Source: Meconema thalassinum
Lineage: Eukaryota; Arthropoda; Insecta; Orthoptera; Tettigoniidae
Assembly: GCA_946902985.2 (NCBI GenBank)
Contig: OX336389.2
Coordinates: 1,007,903,441-1,007,967,440 of the forward strand
Length of the DNA: 64,000 nucleotides
Direction of reading: 5' to 3'
Shown here: positions 10,952 to 22,500 of the stretch, in pieces
How positions within the stretch are numbered: position 1 is the stretch's first letter
Layout: each line of letters begins with the position of its first letter
Position numbers and translations under genes: made by a program
The notes under the pieces: model-generated
Seen by the model: the letters and a program-made list of their open reading frames with translations, nothing else
Told to the model about the DNA's origin: nothing
Databases searched by the model: none

Positions 10952-13233
10952 TTTCTTTTAGCTCCATTTCGACTCCCATCATCCTTCTGTCGCTCATGTC
11001 CTTGATATTCCTCTTGTCTCAGTAGACTTCCAGCTTCCTCAGTATGTGTATCTGGGTTCTTTCTGTTCCCAATGGCCTTTTCCCATCTTCCTAGCTCTCC
11101 ACCTTGATTAGCGTGTAACTCCTCTAAGTAATTTTGTGATTGAGCGTGCCTATCATCCCAGTCATCTCGATAGTTACGTTGATCCCCTTGATTTTGATCT
11201 CTCCTTCCTTTCCATCGTTGATTGGCATTATAATCACCGTATCTTCCATAAGGCCTGTCATTCCTTCGATTATCACGCCATTGTTGATATCCTCTCTGTT
11301 GGTATCTATTGTTGCCCTGGTATCTATTGTTGTAGTAATTTTCGTTACGCTGATATGGTCTGTTTTCCCCTTCTTCCTGGTTTCGCCTAGGTGTGGAGGT
11401 GCTCGTATTAGTACCCTGCGTTTTAGTATTTCCTTGTTTGGTTTTTACGACCTCTGTAGTGTTGACTAATTCCAGCTGTCTTCCTCCTCTAAAATGACTA
11501 TGAGATGTGGTCTCATCTATTTGCCGTAATATCTGCTCTGCATGTAGGGCCGTACTGACGTTTGCTGCGACTAGCACTTGCTGTACATTAACTGGCATTT
11601 GCCTTGCTATTGTCATCACCAAATCTGATTCGTTTAATGGGTAATCCAGATCGCGAAATTTTAGCATTTGCATGTTAAAGAAATCTGAGTATTTTGTCTG
11701 CTGGGTAGTTTGGTATTTTCTAGAGTAAAGCTCCATTCTTAAACTCTGTTGTATGGCGGGAGACCAGTATTTGCGCAGAAACGCTAAGTTAAAGTCTGAC
11801 ATGGTTCCAAATGTATATTTGAAACTTAAAAACCAGGTGAGAACATTCCCTGATAAAAATCTCTCCATCATTCTCAATCTACGTGCTTCAGGTACTCCAG
11901 TGTCATTAAAATGGTCTTCAATCTCTTTGATAAAGGCCTTAGGTGTTACCCCTGAATTTTCGGTGTATTTCTGCGGTTTGTAGTCATTTGAGCGAATTAC
12001 TTGAATAAGTTGTGTGGGCTGATGACCGTCCTGTGGTGTTGAGCTTCTATCTACGTTCTTACGAAATCCTTCCGTGTTTGTTGTTAATGGGCTCTCTGCT
12101 TGATTCTGACTTCCTGCTATGCTGGGTTGGGGACTATGTGAGTCATCCTGCTTGTCTTTCAATGCTCCCGTTTTAAATATAGACGATTGTTCTAATGAGC
12201 GAAGTTCGGCTTTAATGATCCTGTCTGTCTGCTCTTTAAGTCTATTTTTTACCTCTTGCTCCAAAGCTTGAATACGCGTGTGGTTTTCGCCTACTGTTTT
12301 AATAATGGTGGATCTTTCCTCTCTAGAATCAATATTCATTTTCTTCCAATCTTTCCTGATCTGTTCTTTAATCGTGCTTATTTTCTCTTCAATTTGGCTC
12401 TTATTTTCATCCTGATTATTTTCTATCTGGCTTAGTCTTTCGTCTAATGTAATCTTAAATTGTTCTTGTTCCGTTTCTAGGCTTTTCCACTGTTCCGCTG
12501 ATTTTATCTCTAGACGGTCCATGTCTTTAATTATGCCTGATATGTTCTCATCTACTGCTGATATTTGTTGTTGAATGACCCTGCCACTTTTCTCCATCTC
12601 CTTAAATCGACCTTCCAACTTATCCTGGGCTATTTTGACCTCGCTTGTATTCATTGTGCATGCTATTTCAATCTGCTCTAATTTAGCTAACACCGTTTCA
12701 TCGAGAATGCTAAGTTTTTTATCAAAAATTCTCTCCATTTTTTCAATCTGCTCTAATTGTTTCGCATTATTTTTGCTTACATCAAGGGCCAGTAATACCA
12801 TCTGTTGGTTTGTGTGCTCTTTCATCTCTGCGGTTAACGAAGCTAATTGGTTCGTGTTTTTATTATTTTGCGCCTCTAACTGTGAATTTATAGTGTCATT
12901 AATTTCACTCTTTAATAACCTAGCTTGTTCCGCCTGATATTCATTTTGCTCAATTCTACTGTTATTTAACTGTGTCCGCAATGATTCACTTTGTTCTAAC
13001 AGTTTAGTATTTAGCGATTTACTTTGTTCTGACATTTTCGTATTTAGCGATTCACTTTGCTCTAACATACTAGTGTTTATTTGTTCAGATAATTTTGTAT
13101 TCAACGCTTCACTTTGCTCTAACATACTAGTGTTTATAGATTGACTCTGTTCTGCTAGTTTAGTATCCAACAATTCCTGAGTTCTCCTCGCTGCACTTTC
13201 AATGATCTCCTGGATCTGCGCCACCGTTGCCAT
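10945..13233 (-). CDS. gag: Gypsy Gag with a long N-terminal coiled coil
   Basis: An intact frame of 762 codons starting at an ATG directly after the leader. Residues about 20-90 hold tandem repeats of about 10-16 residues built on LNTKLSEQ/LEQSESLNTK. Residues about 90-350 are rich in E, K, Q and heptad-spaced hydrophobics, as in a coiled coil. A retrotransposon Gag core follows at about 416-575 (PQKYTENSG, GNVLTWFLSF, LRKYWSP, YSDFFNMQMLKFRDL). The tail from about 616 is rich in N, R, Q, Y and G (YNNRYQGNNRYQQRGYQ) and is probably the RNA-binding part, since no CCHC zinc knuckle is present. Many Gypsy Gags are about 300-500 residues, so the N-terminal extension is unusual. Gag forms the cytoplasmic particle that packages element RNA. 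It lies upstream of pol with a 7-bp overlap. Confidence 0.92.
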   Translation of the reverse strand: MATVAQIQEIIESAARRTQELLDTKLAEQSQSINTSMLEQSEALNTKLSEQINTSMLEQSESLNTKMSEQSKSLNTKLLEQSESLRTQLNNSRIEQNEYQAEQARLLKSEINDTINSQLEAQNNKNTNQLASLTAEMKEHTNQQMVLLALDVSKNNAKQLEQIEKMERIFDKKLSILDETVLAKLEQIEIACTMNTSEVKIAQDKLEGRFKEMEKSGRVIQQQISAVDENISGIIKDMDRLEIKSAEQWKSLETEQEQFKITLDERLSQIENNQDENKSQIEEKISTIKEQIRKDWKKMNIDSREERSTIIKTVGENHTRIQALEQEVKNRLKEQTDRIIKAELRSLEQSSIFKTGALKDKQDDSHSPQPSIAGSQNQAESPLTTNTEGFRKNVDRSSTPQDGHQPTQLIQVIRSNDYKPQKYTENSGVTPKAFIKEIEDHFNDTGVPEARRLRMMERFLSGNVLTWFLSFKYTFGTMSDFNLAFLRKYWSPAIQQSLRMELYSRKYQTTQQTKYSDFFNMQMLKFRDLDYPLNESDLVMTIARQMPVNVQQVLVAANVSTALHAEQILRQIDETTSHSHFRGGRQLELVNTTEVVKTKQGNTKTQGTNTSTSTPRRNQEEGENRPYQRNENYYNNRYQGNNRYQQRGYQQWRDNRRNDRPYGRYGDYNANQRWKGRRDQNQGDQRNYRDDWDDRHAQSQNYLEELHANQGGELGRWEKAIGNRKNPDTHTEEAGSLLRQEEYQGHERQKDDGSRNGAKRKC

Positions 13234-13850
13234 GTTTTATAATATATATGAGACATATGGGAAATGGCCTACGCCAATGCCCCTTGACACGCACATAAAT
13301 CCAATGCACATTTAATTTCTTTATTCTACTCAGTTCATTTATTTTTACCTTTAAATCCCATTAGTTGATTGCATCTCTGAGTAGTTCTAGTTTTACTCAA
13401 TTTAATTTTAACCCCAAGCACATATTTAGTCATTAAACAGTTATCCTGATCTGATATTAACACTGACTAATTAACAAAGTATTAATTGTCATTTTAGGCT
13501 ACAGCCTCCTAATATTTCCATGAGTTTGACTTTCTACACAAATCTAGTTTTAACTTTATCATTGGGCGCCCGGTATCACATCTTAATTTTACTTTAATTT
13601 AAAAGACAACAACGTGAACCGTATTTTACATTGCAAACTCCTGATTTTAATTTATCTTTCACACATTTGGCGGTATCCACTTCGCCTCAACTACTTTTAA
13701 TAAAATATCACTTCCCGGTGATTAAATACTGTCATATCTGCCTGCACTTGCGGCATGCCAGTTTTACTCAAATGCGCCACTATTGACATGTGTAATCTCC
13801 CCGTTACACCACAGTGAATAGCCCCACCGTTGGCCGCCAGTTTTCACCTA
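13234..13850 (-). other. Gypsy leader (5' untranslated region)
   Basis: 617 bp between the end of the 5' LTR and the gag ATG, in the element's sense. It is AT-rich, has no convincing open frame, and holds the primer binding site at its LTR-proximal end. Packaging signals would be expected here, but none can be identified from sequence alone. Confidence 0.8.
13821..13839 (-). other. Primer binding site of the Gypsy element
   Basis: On the minus strand, 11 nt inside the 5' LTR end, the sequence is TGGCGGCCAACGGTGGGGC. It starts with TGG, complementary to the CCA end of a tRNA, as expected for a minus-strand DNA primer site. I do not assign the tRNA. It could be found by matching the reverse complement to tRNA 3' ends. 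Confidence 0.65.
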
Positions 13851-16561
13851 TGAACCCTTCAGAATAGCAGTGTTTTATGCAAGAATCTTAGATCAAGGGG
13901 TCGCGTTCAGTTCATAGTGTGGTGTTTACGTCCGCCAAACTACGTGCTTTTCTGAGGCAAGGGTTATAGGATGAAAACTATAACTAAGAAAGAAAGGAGA
14001 CAAAACGTAAGATAATAACAAGATTTAATAACTAATTTGTGCATAAAAGAATAAAACAAACAATAATAAACAAATTCCTCCCTGAATTTTCCCCTGACAG
14101 GAATATTTATCACTTTGAGGAGTCAGACAGATCTCCCCTTTTCTAATAAAATGTGGATCCAAGTTCCACTATCTTGGATGTGAATTTATGTTCGCGTGGT
14201 GACTATCTACGGGAAATGAGTACTTGGATGATCATTCGTTCACAACGGGTTAACAGCCACGGTGCTCACGAACAATCACCTCGTAAATCAACTTTTATGG
14301 ATATGGGCATAACATTAATAAAAATCCTTAAATCTAACTCTGACACACATATTACAACTCTACTATTTACAGGCATCTCTCTGAGACCCTTATTAGTGTG
14401 GTGACACACTTAGCCAAATGAGCTGCCACAATGGCCAGATACTCAACAACAAGGAAAAACAGCGCCGCACGTGACTCACGTGTCACTGACATGGAAAATC
14501 AACATAGAATAAACCAACAACAACAAACAACCTGAGTGGTTAAGATTACTTTATATTAACAAAACTGCATGTTAAAGATACGCTTCGAAGACTATCGTGT
14601 TTCGTAGGCAACTCCCATTTTATTTAAACAATTTTACCATTGATCAGTTTCTCACATTTATATTTATTTTCAAGTAATTTGGGAGCCAGACGTGCACTCC
14701 ACTTTAATGAGCTTGCTTGCGAAACTCAGCCAGCCCTTGTGACAACAACTCACCCATTCCACAATACCAGTCATGTCCCCCTTCCAGTGTATATTAATAG
14801 CCGACCAGCTGAACTGTTATCTCAAGGAATCAACAGCCGCTAACATCTCCTCCCACTCAACATATGGTCAGACAATAATCTCATATCCATAATTGTCCTC
14901 GCAAGGATGCAATATGAATCTGGTACCAAGCTGACAGAAATCAGTCTCTGCTGAAGTTCCCGCTTGTAATACCACAAAAAAATACTCACAGTACACACAT
15001 CTGGGACTGACATAACGCCTTTTCACACGGGTATGCCTAATTAGAGCTCGCAAAACATTTAACACAATATTTAAAACCTACGATAGAGCTGAGTACTCTT
15101 CGTCACAAATTACATTGCTCCAAAGGCAATAATCACACTGAATCTGATCAATAATAATTCTCAACAAAATTTTTAATTACCCTCCAATCTACTATATAAT
15201 TATATTAATTCAGTCCTACTTCTGAAACACGACATATCTCCGAGAGACGTTTTTAACCGCACTTCGTAACCTAGGCGAACACGGCCGTTCACATAGCTAC
15301 GTTAGTTAACACAACACAAAGAAAAGAACCTTCCATTAACTACCATTGTGCGAGCTGCTTCCAAACAAAAGTGTGTCAGATCAAAACTAAATATACTACA
15401 GTAAATCATACAAGCAAAGTATTTACAAAAATATGTCCCATAAACCATAAGTTAATTTAATAAATAATAAAATATTATTTGTACTCATCTCGTGTTGTAG
15501 TCACCCGTCAAAGAACATCAGACGCCATCCCCCAACTGGATGCTTCTTTATCTCATAGCAGCCATCTGGACGGACTGTTGAGACTTCCACACTTCTTCTG
15601 CATTCATCGATGTCATCCTTGCGCTGATACAAAAATTAGGTTATTATACACTTTATGCCTGACTACTAAATTCGCTTGTTCAGGTACTAAATTCCCTGTC
15701 ACTGTTCGTTGGCGAATTATCGACGCTACTGTCCCTATAACTATAGTACTATGACTATCTATCACTGAATTTACCACTTTTCAATGAATCTCTTGTGTCC
15801 TCGACACAAATACAAGTCTATCTCTTCAGACGAACAGAATCACAGTCTACGTCCATAGACGAACAGAATAATAATAATGTCTCCTAGACACACGGAAAAA
15901 AAGTCAATGTCTTGGCTCTTCGACACACTTATAAATGAACTGGCCCTTGGGTCTAGATGGAGGGGGATTTTATGTAAAAATTTCTCGAAATAATTGTGGT
16001 ACAGGAATGAAATACATATCACTGAACTCGTAATATTGCACAGGTCAAGAATATGCCCATTAATCCTAGAATCGATCGTAGAGATTTTGTCTAGGCGATT
16101 TCCCGCGTGAATGCTAGCCGCCGCGTACCCCAGCCTTAGTTGGCGCGCAAGTAGGCATTCTCTTCTCATTGGTTCTCCATTTTCTGTAATTTGGCGGTTT
16201 CTAGTAGATCTTGGCTTCTTGGGAGTGTCTATTTTCTTCATCAGCCATTCACGTTACTGCATCATATTTCTTCTAGGCGCGAATATCACAATGAACATAC
16301 CAGAACCATGTCTCACCGCGCGTCGCTTCTAAAATTGAGGTAGCCACACCTGTCCCTGTGATACATCGCTCTGCTATTTCTTTTCATAGCTCAAGTACTT
16401 AGCCTTTTGTTAAACTGATGCAGGTATGTCCCTACTGTCTCCAACAAATGCTTGAAATTTCCTCATCACTGTCTGGCTACTTTCCTGGTGCTGGTTGAAA
16501 TATTTATTAATTGAAGAAATAAAAAGTAGAATCATTTAACCAACATAGGGTAAAGGGTTCA
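13851..16561 (-). repeat. Gypsy 5' LTR (2711 bp)
   Basis: Same length as 4452-7162 and nearly identical. Differences seen by eye include CAAATTCCTCCC against CAAATAATTCCC, CTTGGATG against CTTGCATG, CGCGTG against CACGTG, and CCTTAG against CCGGAG, about a dozen in all. Being the upstream LTR in the element's sense, it should carry the active promoter, but I could not pin a start site with confidence. Confidence 0.95.
14468..14482. promoter_or_regulatory. Paired CACGTG palindrome in the Gypsy 5' LTR
   Basis: Identical to the CACGTGACTCACGTG palindrome of the other LTR. In this copy it lies about 2.1 kb from the upstream edge of the LTR in the element's sense, and about 1.2 kb upstream of gag. 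An enhancer or bHLH site is possible but inferred. Confidence 0.35.
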
Positions 16562-19500
16562 ATATAAAGGGAGGTAGTGCGCAGATCATTACTCCTGTGG
16601 GGGGTCCAAGCTGAAACACCGAGAGCCCGCCGATGAGCCAGCTTGGTGTACTAGGCGAAATCCCACACATGACACGGCACAAAACTGGACATATTTCTGA
16701 GTCTTAATTCAACGGCCAAGAAAACCAATACATCATTTTTTGGAAGCCTTCATAGGGAGGTCAATGCTGCTTGAGATTCTTGTTCTCGCAGTAATGTAGG
16801 GCAGTGGCACTCTATATAGAGGGAGGTAGCGCGCAGTTCGTTACTCGTGTGGGGGTCCCGGCGGGGACACGAAGAGCCCACCGATGAGCCAGCTTTGTGT
16901 CCTAGCCGAAACCTCACACAAGACACGGCAAAAACCCAGAAGAATTGCTGAGTTTTAATTCACCGGCCATGAAAGCCAATACACCACCTTTTTGGAAGCC
17001 TTCATAGGGAGGTTAATGCCGCTTGAGCTTCTAGTTCTCGCAGTAAAGTACAGCAGTTGCACTCTATTAAAGGGAGGTAGCGCGCAGTTCGTTATTCCTT
17101 TGGGGCCCGGGCGTGTACACCAAGAGCCCGCCGATGAGCCAGCTTGGTGTCCTTGGCGAAACCCCACACAAGACATGGTACACACCTAGAAGAAATGCAG
17201 AGTTTAATTCACCGGCCGTGAAAGCCAATACACCATCTTTTTGGAAGCCCTCATAGAGGGGTTAATGCTGCTTGAGCTTCTAGTTCTCGCAGAAAATTAG
17301 TGGAGTTACACACTATAAAAAGGGAGGTAGCGCGCAGTTCGTTACTCCTGTGGGGGTCAGGGCGGAGACACCAAGAGCCCGCCGATGAGCCAGCTTGGTG
17401 TCCTAGGCGAAACCTCACACAAGGCACGGCACAAAACAAGAAGAATTGCTGAGTTTCAATTCACCGGCCGTTAAACCAAACACCATCTTTTGGGAAGCCT
17501 TCCTGAGGGAGTTAATGCTGCTTGAGCTTCCAGTTCTCGCAGTAAAGTAGTGCAGTTGCACTATATATAAAGGGAGGTAGTGCGCAGTTCGTCACGCCTG
17601 TGGTAGTCCGGGCGCGGAAACCAAGAGTCCGCCTATGAGCCAGCTTGGTGTAGTGGGCGAAATCTCACACAAGACACGGCACAAAACTAGATGAATTGCT
17701 GAGTTTTAATTCACCGGCAGTGAAAGCCAATACACCAACTTTTGGAAGCCTTCATAGGGATGTTAATGCTGCTTGAGCTTCTAGTTCTAGCAGTAAAGTA
17801 GTGCAGTTGCACTCTATATAAAGGGAGGTTGCGCGCAGTTCGTTACTCCTTTGGGGTTCCGGGCGGGGACACCAAGAGCCCGCCGATGAGCCAGCTCGGT
17901 GTCCTAGGCCAAACCCCACAAAAGGCACGGCACAAAACTAGAAGATTTGCTGAGTTTCAATTCACCGGCTGTGAAAGCCAATACAGCACTCTTTGGAAGC
18001 CTTCATAGGGAGGTTAATGCTACCTGAGCCTCTAGTTCTCACAGTTAAGCAGTGCATTTGCACACTATTTAAAGGGAGGTAGCGCGCAGTTCGTTACTCC
18101 TGTGGGGATTCGGCGGGGACACCAAAGACCCGCCGATGAGCCAGCTTGGTGTCCTAGGCGAAACCCCACACAAGTCACGGCACAAACCTAGAAGAATTGC
18201 TGAGCTTTAATTCACCAGCCGTGAATGCCAATACACCATCTTTTGGAAGCCTTCTTGGGGAAGTTAATGCTGCTTGAGCTCCCAGTTCTCGCAGTAAAGT
18301 AGTGCAGTTGCACTCTATATAAAGCGAGGTAGCGCGCAGTTCGTCACGCCTGTAGGGGTACGGGCGGGGACACCAAGAGCCCGCCGATGAGCCAGCTTGG
18401 TAACCTAGGCGAAATACCACACAAGATACGGAACAAACCTTGAAGAATTGGTGAGTTTTAATTCACCGGCCGTGAAAGCCAATACACCACCTTTTTGGAT
18501 GCCTTCATAGTGAGGTTAATGCTGCTTGAGCTTCTAGTTCTCGCGGTAAAGTAGTGCAGTTAAACTCTATATAAAGGGAGGTAGCGCGCAGTTCGTTATT
18601 CCTTTGGGAGTCCGGGCGGGGACACCAAGAGCCCGCCGATGAGCCAGCTTGGTGTCCTAGGCGAAACCCCACGCAAGGCACGGAACAAACCTAGACGAAT
18701 TGCTGAGTTTCAATTCACCGGCCGTGAAAGCCAATACACCTTCTTATGGTAGCCTTCATAGGGAGGTTATTGCCGCTTGAGCTTATAGTTCTCGCAGTAA
18801 AGTAGTGCAGTTGCACTCAATATGAAGGGAGGTAGTACGCAGTTTGTTACTACTGTGGGGGTCCGAACGGGGACTCTAAAAGCCCGCCGATGAGCCAGCC
18901 TGGTGTCCTAGGCGAAACCCGACACAAGACCCGGCACAAACCTAGAAGAATTGCTGAGTTTTCATTCAAAGGCTGTGAAAGCCAATACAGCACTCTTTGG
19001 AAGCCTTCATAGGGAGGTTAATGCTGCTTGAGCTTCGAGTTCTCGCAGTAAATTAGTGCAGTTTCACTCTATATAAAGGGAGGTAGCGCGCAGTTTATTA
19101 CTACTGTGGGGGTCCAGACGGGGACACCAAAAGCCCACCGATGAGCCAGCCTGGTGTTCTAGGCGAAACCCGACACAAGACCCGGCTCAAACCTAGAAGA
19201 ATTGCTGGGTTAAATTCACCTGCCGTGAAAGCTAATACACCATCATTTGGAAGCCTTCATAGGGAGGTTAATGCTACTTGAGCCTCTAGTTCTCGCAGTT
19301 AAGCAGTGCATTTGCACTCTATAAAGAGGAGGTAGCGTGCACTTCGTTACTCCTGTGGGGATCTGGCGGGGACACCAAAGGCCCGCCGATGGGCCAGCTT
19401 GGTGTCATAGGCGAAGCCCCACACAATCACGGCAAAAACCTAGAAGAATTGCTGTGCTTTAATTCACCGGCCGTGAATGCCAATACACCATCTTTTTGGA

Positions 19501-22500
19501 AGCCTTATTGGGAAGGTTAATGCTGCTTGAGCTTCCAGTTCTCGCAGTAATGTAGTGCAGTAACACTCTATATAAAGGGAGGTAGCGCGCAGAGTGTCAC
19601 GCCTGTGGGGGTCCGGGCGGGGACACCAAGAGTCCGCCGATGAGCCAGCTTGGTAACCTAGGCGAAATCCCACACAAAACACGGCACAAACCTACAAGAA
19701 TTGCTGAGTTCTAATTCACCAGCCGTGAAAGCCAATACACCATGTTTTTGGAAGCCTTCATAGGGAGGTAAATGCTGCTTGAGCCTCTACTTCCCCGCAG
19801 TAATGCAGTGCAGTTGCACTCCATATAAAGGGAGGTAGCGCGCAGTTCGTTACTCCTGTGGTGGTCCGGGCGGGGACACCAAGAGCCCGCCGATAAGCCA
19901 GCTTGGTGTGTTAGGTGAAACCCCACACAAGATACGGCACAAACCTTGAAGAATTGGTGAGACTTAATTCACCGGCCGTGAAAGCCAATACGCCACCTTT
20001 TTGGATGCCTTCATAGGGAGGTTAATGCTGCTTGAGCTTCCAGTTCTCGCGGTAAAGTAGTGCAGTTGCACTCTATATAAAGGGAGGTAGCGCGCAGTTC
20101 ATTACTCCTGTGGGGGTCCAGACGGGGACACCAAAAGCCCACCGATGAGCCAGCCTGGTGTTCTAGGCGAAACCCGACACAAGACCCGGCTCAAACCTAA
20201 AAGAATTGCTGGGTTAAATTCACCTGCCGTGAAAGCTAATACACCATCATTTGGAAGCCTTCATAGGGAGGTTAATGCTGCTTGAGCCCCTAGTTCTCGC
20301 AGATAAGCAGTTCATTTGCACTCTATTAAAAAGGAGGTAGCGCGCAGTTCGTTACTCCAGTGGGGATCTGGCGGGGACACCAAGAGCCCGCCGATTAGCC
20401 AGCTTGGTGTCTTAGGTGAAACCCCACACAAGATACGGCACAAACGTTGAAGAATTGCTGATCTTTAATTCACCGGCCGTGAAAGCCAATACACCATCTT
20501 TTTGGAAGCCTTCATAGGGAGGTTAATGCTGTTTGAGATTCTAGTTCTCGCAGTAAATTAGTGCAGTTGAACACTATAAAAATCGAGGTAGCGCGCAGCT
20601 CGTTACTCGTGTGGGGATCCATGCGGGGACACCAAGAACCCGCCGATGAGCCAGCTTGTTGTCCTGGGCGAAATCCCTCACAGGACACGGCACAAAACTA
20701 GACGAATGGCAGAGTCTTAATTCACCGGCCAAGAAAACCAATTCATCATCTTTTGGAAGCCTTCATAAAGAGGTTAATGCTGCTTGAGCTTCTAGTTCTC
20801 GCAATAATGTAGAGCAGTTGCACTCTATATAAAGGGAGGTAGCGCGCAGTTCGTTACTCCTGTGGGGGTCCGGGCGGGGACACCAAAGCCAGCCAATTAG
20901 CCAGCTTGGTGTCTTAGGTGAAACCACACACAAGATACGGCACAAACCAAGACGAATTGGTGAGTTTTAATTCACCGCCGTGAAAACCAATACACCACCT
21001 TTTTGGAAGCCTTCATAGAGACGTTAATGCTGCTTGAGCTTCTAGTTCTTGCAGTAATGTAGTGCAGTTGCACTCTATATAAAGGGAGGTAGCGCGCAGT
21101 TTGTTACTACTGTGGGGGTCCGAACGGGGACACCAAAAGCCCGCAGATGAGCCTGCCTGGTGTCCTAGGCGAAACCTGACACAAGACCCGGCACAAACCT
21201 AAAGAATTGCTGAGTTTTAATTCACCGGCTGTGATAGCCAATACAGCACTTTTGAGAGCCTTCATAGGGAGGTTAATGCTGCTTGAGCCACGAGTTCTCG
21301 CAGTAAAGTAGTGCAGTTTCACTCTGTATAAAGGGAGGTAGCGCACAGTTGGTTACTCCTGTGGGGGTCCGGGCGGGGACACCTAGAGCCCGCCGATGAG
21401 CCAGCTTGGAATCCCAGGCGAAACCCCACACAAGACACAGCACGTACCTAGAAGAATTGCTGAGTTTAATTCACCTGCCGTGAAAACGAATACTCCATCA
21501 TTTGGAAGCCATCATATGGAGGTTAATGTTGCTTGAGTCTCTAGTTCTCGCAGTTAAGCAGTGCATTTGCACTCTATTTAAAGGGAGGTAGCGCGCAGTT
21601 CGTTACTCCTGTGGGGATCCAGCGGGGACACCAAAGGCCCGCCGATAAGCCAGCTTGGTGTCCTAGGCGAAACCCCACACAAGTCACGGCACAAACCTAG
21701 TAGAATTGCTGCGTTTAATTCACCAGCCGTGAATGCCAATACACCATATATTTGGAAGACTTATTGGGTAGGTTAATGCTGCTTGAGCTTCCAGTTCTCG
21801 CAGTAAAGTAGTGCAGATGCACTCTACATAAAGGGAGGTAGCGCGCTGTTCGTCACGCCTGTGGGGGTCCGGACGGGGACACCAAGAGCCCGCCGATGAG
21901 CCAGCTTGGTGTAGTGGGCTAAATCCCACACAAGACACGGCACAAAACTAGAAGAATTGCTGAGTCTTAATTCACCGGCCAAGAAAAACAAAACATCATC
22001 TTTTTGGAAGCCTTCATAGGGAGGTTAATGGTGCTTGAGCTTCTAGTTCTCGCAGTAATGTAATGCAGTTGCACTCTATATAAAGGGAGGTAGCGCGCAG
22101 TTCGTTACTCCTGTGGGGATCCAGCGGGGACACCAAAGGCCCGCCGATAAGCCAGCTTGGTGTCCTAGGCGAAACCCCACACAAGACATGGCACAAACCT
22201 AGTAGAATTGCTGGGTTTAATTCACCGGCCGAGAAAGCCAATACACCACCTTTTTGGAAGCCTTCATTGGGAGGTTAATGCTGCTTGAGCTTCTAGTTCT
22301 CGCAGTAAAGTAGTGCAGTTGCACTCTATATAAAGGAGGTGGCGCGCAGTATGTTACTACTGTGGGGGTCCGGACGGGGACACCAAAATCCTGCCGATGA
22401 GCCAGCCTGGTGTCCTTGACGAAACCCGACACAAGACCCGGCACACACCTAGAAGAATTGCTGTGCTTTAATTCACCCGCCGTGAAAGCCAATACACCAC

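Larger units (their letters stand above)
4452..16561 (-). mobile_element. Complete Ty3/Gypsy LTR retrotransposon
   Basis: A 12.1-kb element read on the minus strand. Two 2711-bp direct LTRs lie at 4452-7162 and 13851-16561. They begin TGAACCCTT and end AAGGGTTCA, so each LTR has perfect 9-bp inverted ends of the TG...CA type. The 4-bp target duplication ATAT is seen at 4448-4451 and 16562-16565. Joining the flanks regenerates the satellite CTCTATATAAAGG motif, so the insertion lies in that motif. Internal order in the element's sense is leader with primer binding site, gag, pol, short 3' region with purine tract. The order protease, RT, RNase H, integrase in pol places it in Ty3/Gypsy. There is no env. 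By eye the LTRs differ at only about a dozen positions, so insertion was recent. Both reading frames are open, so it may be autonomous. Confidence 0.96.
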
